From JACVRN01 sp036389255 (GTDB taxonomy: Bacteria; Acidobacteriota; Blastocatellia; Pyrinomonadales; Pyrinomonadaceae), in NCBI GenBank assembly GCA_036389255.1, contig DASVQI010000001.1:121409-185408 (forward strand): a stretch of 64,000 nucleotides of DNA. Direction: 5' to 3'. The number at the start of each line of letters is the position of its first letter. Within the stretch, counting starts at the first letter, position 1. The notes below the pieces were generated by a model. It did no database searches, was not told the DNA's origin, and saw only the letters and a list, made by a program, of their open reading frames with translations. The position numbers were made by a program, and so were the translations under genes. Shown in pieces: positions 62,073 through 64,000 of this stretch.

Positions 62073-63338
62073 ATGGCTATGATTGACCTCAAATTCAACC
62101 ACGTCTCGAAGAGATACAAGGTGCGCGCCAACGAAGATGAGAGCGCGGCGACGAGTAATCCCATCCTGCGTAAGCTCAGGCAGCTCAGGCGCGGCTCGCA
62201 GGACTTCTGGGCCTTGCGGGACGTGACGTTCGAGGTCGAAAGAAGCGAGGCGCTCGGCATCATAGGACACAACGGGGCTGGCAAATCTACTATTCTCAAG
62301 CTGCTCTCGAACATCACTACGCCGACTTCCGGCCAGATTACAATCAACGGGCGGCTCTCGGCTCTAATCGAAGTCGGCTCGGGCTTTCACCCGGAATTGA
62401 CGGGCCGCGAGAATGTCTACCTGAGCGGCTCAATCTTGGGGATGCGCCGCAGGGAGATAACCGAAAAGCTGGATCAGATAGTCGAGTTCGCGGGCATACG
62501 TCAGTTCATAGACGTGCCCGTCAAGCGTTACTCTTCCGGCATGTATGTGCGGCTGGGCTTTTCAATCGCGGCGCACCTTGACCCGGACGTGCTGCTGCTG
62601 GACGAAGTGCTGGCCGTGGGCGACGCTGCCTTTCAGGCCAAGTGTCTTCAGAGAATCACAGACCTCAAGCACGGCGGTAAGACCATTGTTTTTGTCTCGC
62701 ACGACCTCGGCTCGGTGGAGCGGCTGTGCGACCGCGTGCTGCTCGTGCAGCGCGGAGAGGTTGCGGCGAGCGGCCCGCCGCGCGAAGTCATAGCCGAATA
62801 CCAGCGTCTGGCGGGAGGCTTTACCGCCTCGCAGCCGCCAGCCGCGCAGGCGGGCATCAATACCCGTAGAATAGAGATTCGCTCGGTCGTCTTCCGCGAT
62901 TCGCTTGGCAACGAGACATCTGCTTTCAAGACGGGCGGCCCGCTTTCGGTATCAATAGAGTATTTCGCGCACGAGCGCGTGGAAGATGCGGTCTTCGAGC
63001 TATTCTTCTATGCGGGCGACGAAGAGCTGCATTGCCAGTTGACTACAGAGTCTCCTGAGAGAAGGCTGGAGGTCGAGCCGGGGCGCGGGCGTGTTGAGTT
63101 CTCGTGTCCCGAGCTTGGGCTTCAGCCGGGCATCTACCATCTGGACGCGACCGTGGTGCAGCGCGAGCCCCTTGAGGGCATAGAGTGGCAGTATCACTGC
63201 GCCATGATGCGCGTAGACCCGGGCCGCATAGTGCGCGGGCGCTTCTACACGCCGCACGATTGGACGATTAAGAGCGAGCCGGAAGCGGACGCAGGCGCGC
63301 ACGAAGACGCGCTCGGCCAAATAGTTTCAAAGATATAA
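62073..63338 (+). CDS. ABC transporter ATP-binding protein, Wzt-like with extra C-terminal domain
   Basis: 421 residues. Walker A GHNGAGKST (65-73), signature YSSGMYVRLGFS (153-164), Walker B DPDVLLLDE (170-178), H-loop SHD. Residues about 270-400 form a beta-rich domain that resembles the carbohydrate-binding C-terminus of Wzt, which in known O-antigen exporters recognises the modified end of the glycan. With Wzm it exports a finished chain before ligation. An in-frame ATG also occurs 6 nt downstream. A weak terminator follows. Confidence 0.9.
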   Translation: MAMIDLKFNHVSKRYKVRANEDESAATSNPILRKLRQLRRGSQDFWALRDVTFEVERSEALGIIGHNGAGKSTILKLLSNITTPTSGQITINGRLSALIEVGSGFHPELTGRENVYLSGSILGMRRREITEKLDQIVEFAGIRQFIDVPVKRYSSGMYVRLGFSIAAHLDPDVLLLDEVLAVGDAAFQAKCLQRITDLKHGGKTIVFVSHDLGSVERLCDRVLLVQRGEVAASGPPREVIAEYQRLAGGFTASQPPAAQAGINTRRIEIRSVVFRDSLGNETSAFKTGGPLSVSIEYFAHERVEDAVFELFFYAGDEELHCQLTTESPERRLEVEPGRGRVEFSCPELGLQPGIYHLDATVVQREPLEGIEWQYHCAMMRVDPGRIVRGRFYTPHDWTIKSEPEADAGAHEDALGQIVSKI

Positions 63339-63359
63339 ACAGCAGGCGCTATCCGCGCG

Positions 63360-63377
63360 GGGGCCGCTAGCCCCTTT
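63360..63377 (+). terminator. GC-rich hairpin with short T run after the ATPase gene
   Basis: GGGGC (63360-63364), loop CGCTA, GCCCC (63370-63374), then TTT. An additional GGCGCT/AGCGCC pair surrounds it (63345-63392). It is weak but well placed to end the exporter transcript. Confidence 0.45.
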
Positions 63378-63639
63378 GATGCGAGCGCCGCTAAATGTTA
63401 ATCTTTCCAGACCTGCCAGAGACCTGGTATTTGAGGCTCGCCCGTCAGGAGTGCGATCCGTTTACTAAAAGATAGAGCCTATTAGAATTTTATTAGATTC
63501 TAAGTCGGCGGTAGCAGAGAGAACGGTGTGTCCGGGTATCCTCTTACTCGGGAAACACTCCGAAGGCTCCTTGCCCGTTCGAGCAGAGGCACCCATTTTT
63601 ATTAACTGGAATTTCCGAACGTCACCGGAGAAGATTTCG
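63378..63639. other. Non-coding leader region before the malectin gene
   Basis: About 260 bp with no supported gene. It contains a 6-bp dyad TTAGAA/TTCTAA (63482-63503) and an imperfect hairpin-like stretch (63524-63556). No recognisable c-di-GMP riboswitch core was found by eye. It likely includes the promoter and leader of the following gene. Confidence 0.4.
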
Positions 63640-64000
63640 ATGTCTAAGCCCCGCATCCGGCGCAAATCGTTTTTGCAGCCCTTTTCTCAGCCCACATCTA
63701 TTTCGCACGGTAAAAGCCCGGCTTCCAACAGAGCTAAAAGAGTAGTGCTGCTCGTCTCGGCCCTTCTTCTTCTGGCCGGAGTCGCTCTTGTACGCAGCAC
63801 GCTTTTCTCCAACGCCGTCTCCGCACAGGCGAGCGTAGTGAGGTTAAACAGTGGAGGCTCTGCCTATCTTGATTCACAGAATCAACAGTGGTCAGCCGAT
63901 AACTACTTCCAGAACGGCTCTACCTACTCCGTCTCGTCAGACATAGTCAACACCTCAGACGACGCTCTCTATCAGACAGAGAGATACGGCGGGGCGGCAG
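63640..64000 (+). CDS. Malectin-domain protein (3' partial)
   Basis: First 120 codons, running off the window. The N-terminus is basic (MSKPRIRRKS...) with a hydrophobic helix at about 36-57 (VVLLVSALLLLAGVALV), so it is anchored to or crosses the inner membrane. From residue about 68, VVRLNSGGSAYLDSQNQQWSAD, NYFQNGSTYSVS, and DDALYQTERYG match the start of a malectin carbohydrate-binding domain. Further domains lie past the edge. The ATG has ACCGGAG 9 nt upstream. Confidence 0.72.
   Translation, partial: MSKPRIRRKSFLQPFSQPTSISHGKSPASNRAKRVVLLVSALLLLAGVALVRSTLFSNAVSAQASVVRLNSGGSAYLDSQNQQWSADNYFQNGSTYSVSSDIVNTSDDALYQTERYGGAA

Noticed and set aside
63378..63639. A c-di-GMP (GEMM) riboswitch upstream of the malectin gene, suggested by its glycan context.
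   Set aside because: I could not find the conserved core or tetraloop-receptor pairing; only short imperfect hairpins are visible.
63465..63665. A 66-codon minus-strand frame before the malectin gene.
   Set aside because: No ribosome site or motif. It overlaps the start of the malectin gene, which has a clear domain match.

Overview
This window is one long, gene-dense surface-polysaccharide locus of about 64 kb from what looks like a Gram-negative bacterium. The DNA is fairly GC-rich by eye. Export-related genes include a Wzx-type flippase, two O-antigen polymerase/ligase-type proteins, and a Wzm/Wzt ABC transporter whose ATPase carries an extra C-terminal domain. The mix of many stand-alone zinc-ribbon methyltransferases, an MDR/Gfo-Idh-MocA fusion oxidoreductase, a six-hairpin VpsJ-like protein and a malectin protein resembles loci I know from Acidobacteriota and other soil phyla. 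That taxonomic placement is inference. I saw no rRNA, tRNA, CRISPR array or transposase.

Layout. (1) 2-1105 (+): the 3' part of a DegT-type sugar aminotransferase, ending at a strong two-way hairpin terminator (1140-1172). (2) 16624-1196 (-): a tightly packed 13-gene operon. It starts with a nucleotide-sugar module (LegB-like dehydratase, nucleotidyltransferase, DegT aminotransferase), then a radical SAM/SPASM protein, a small Cys-rich protein, methyltransferases, an N,N-dimethylformamidase-like protein, glycosyltransferases, a Wzx flippase, the fused oxidoreductase and the six-hairpin protein. (3) 16886-53891 (+): a very long run of genes diverging from region 2. It holds two asparagine-synthetase-type amidotransferases, GT4 enzymes, a CDP-deoxysugar module (rfbF, rfbG, C-methyltransferase, RmlC-like epimerase, SDR; 23308-27845), two GT-C-like membrane proteins, a polyprenyl-phosphate sugar synthase-like GT2, GalE, a WecA-type initiating transferase fused to a WbpM/CapD-like N-terminal region, a TPR/carbohydrate-binding-like protein, an O-antigen ligase, UDP-glucuronate decarboxylase, and an acyl/amino-acid activation group (hotdog thioesterase, FadD-like ligase, A-PCP-TE NRPS-like protein). 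(4) 53930-56239: a perfect-stem terminator, a minus-strand HxxxCxxC (anti-sigma-like) protein, a roughly 745-bp non-coding region, and a divergent sigma-factor-like protein. (5) 56449-63338 (+): a second O-antigen ligase/polymerase, three GT2 glycosyltransferases and Wzm/Wzt. (6) 63640-64000: the start of a malectin-domain protein that runs off the window.

How it works together (inference). Nucleotide-sugar enzymes make GDP/dTDP/CDP/UDP sugars, including a probable branched C-methyl deoxysugar and UDP-xylose. The WecA-type enzyme starts a lipid-linked glycan and GT2/GT4 enzymes extend it. GT-C-like proteins probably use lipid-phosphate sugars on the outer face of the inner membrane. Wzx or Wzm/Wzt export it, and the Wzy/WaaL-type proteins polymerise or ligate it. 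The NRPS-like protein has an adenylation pocket that reads like a beta-alanine pocket, so it may supply an unusual aminoacyl decoration. The sigma/anti-sigma-like pair is a plausible local regulator.
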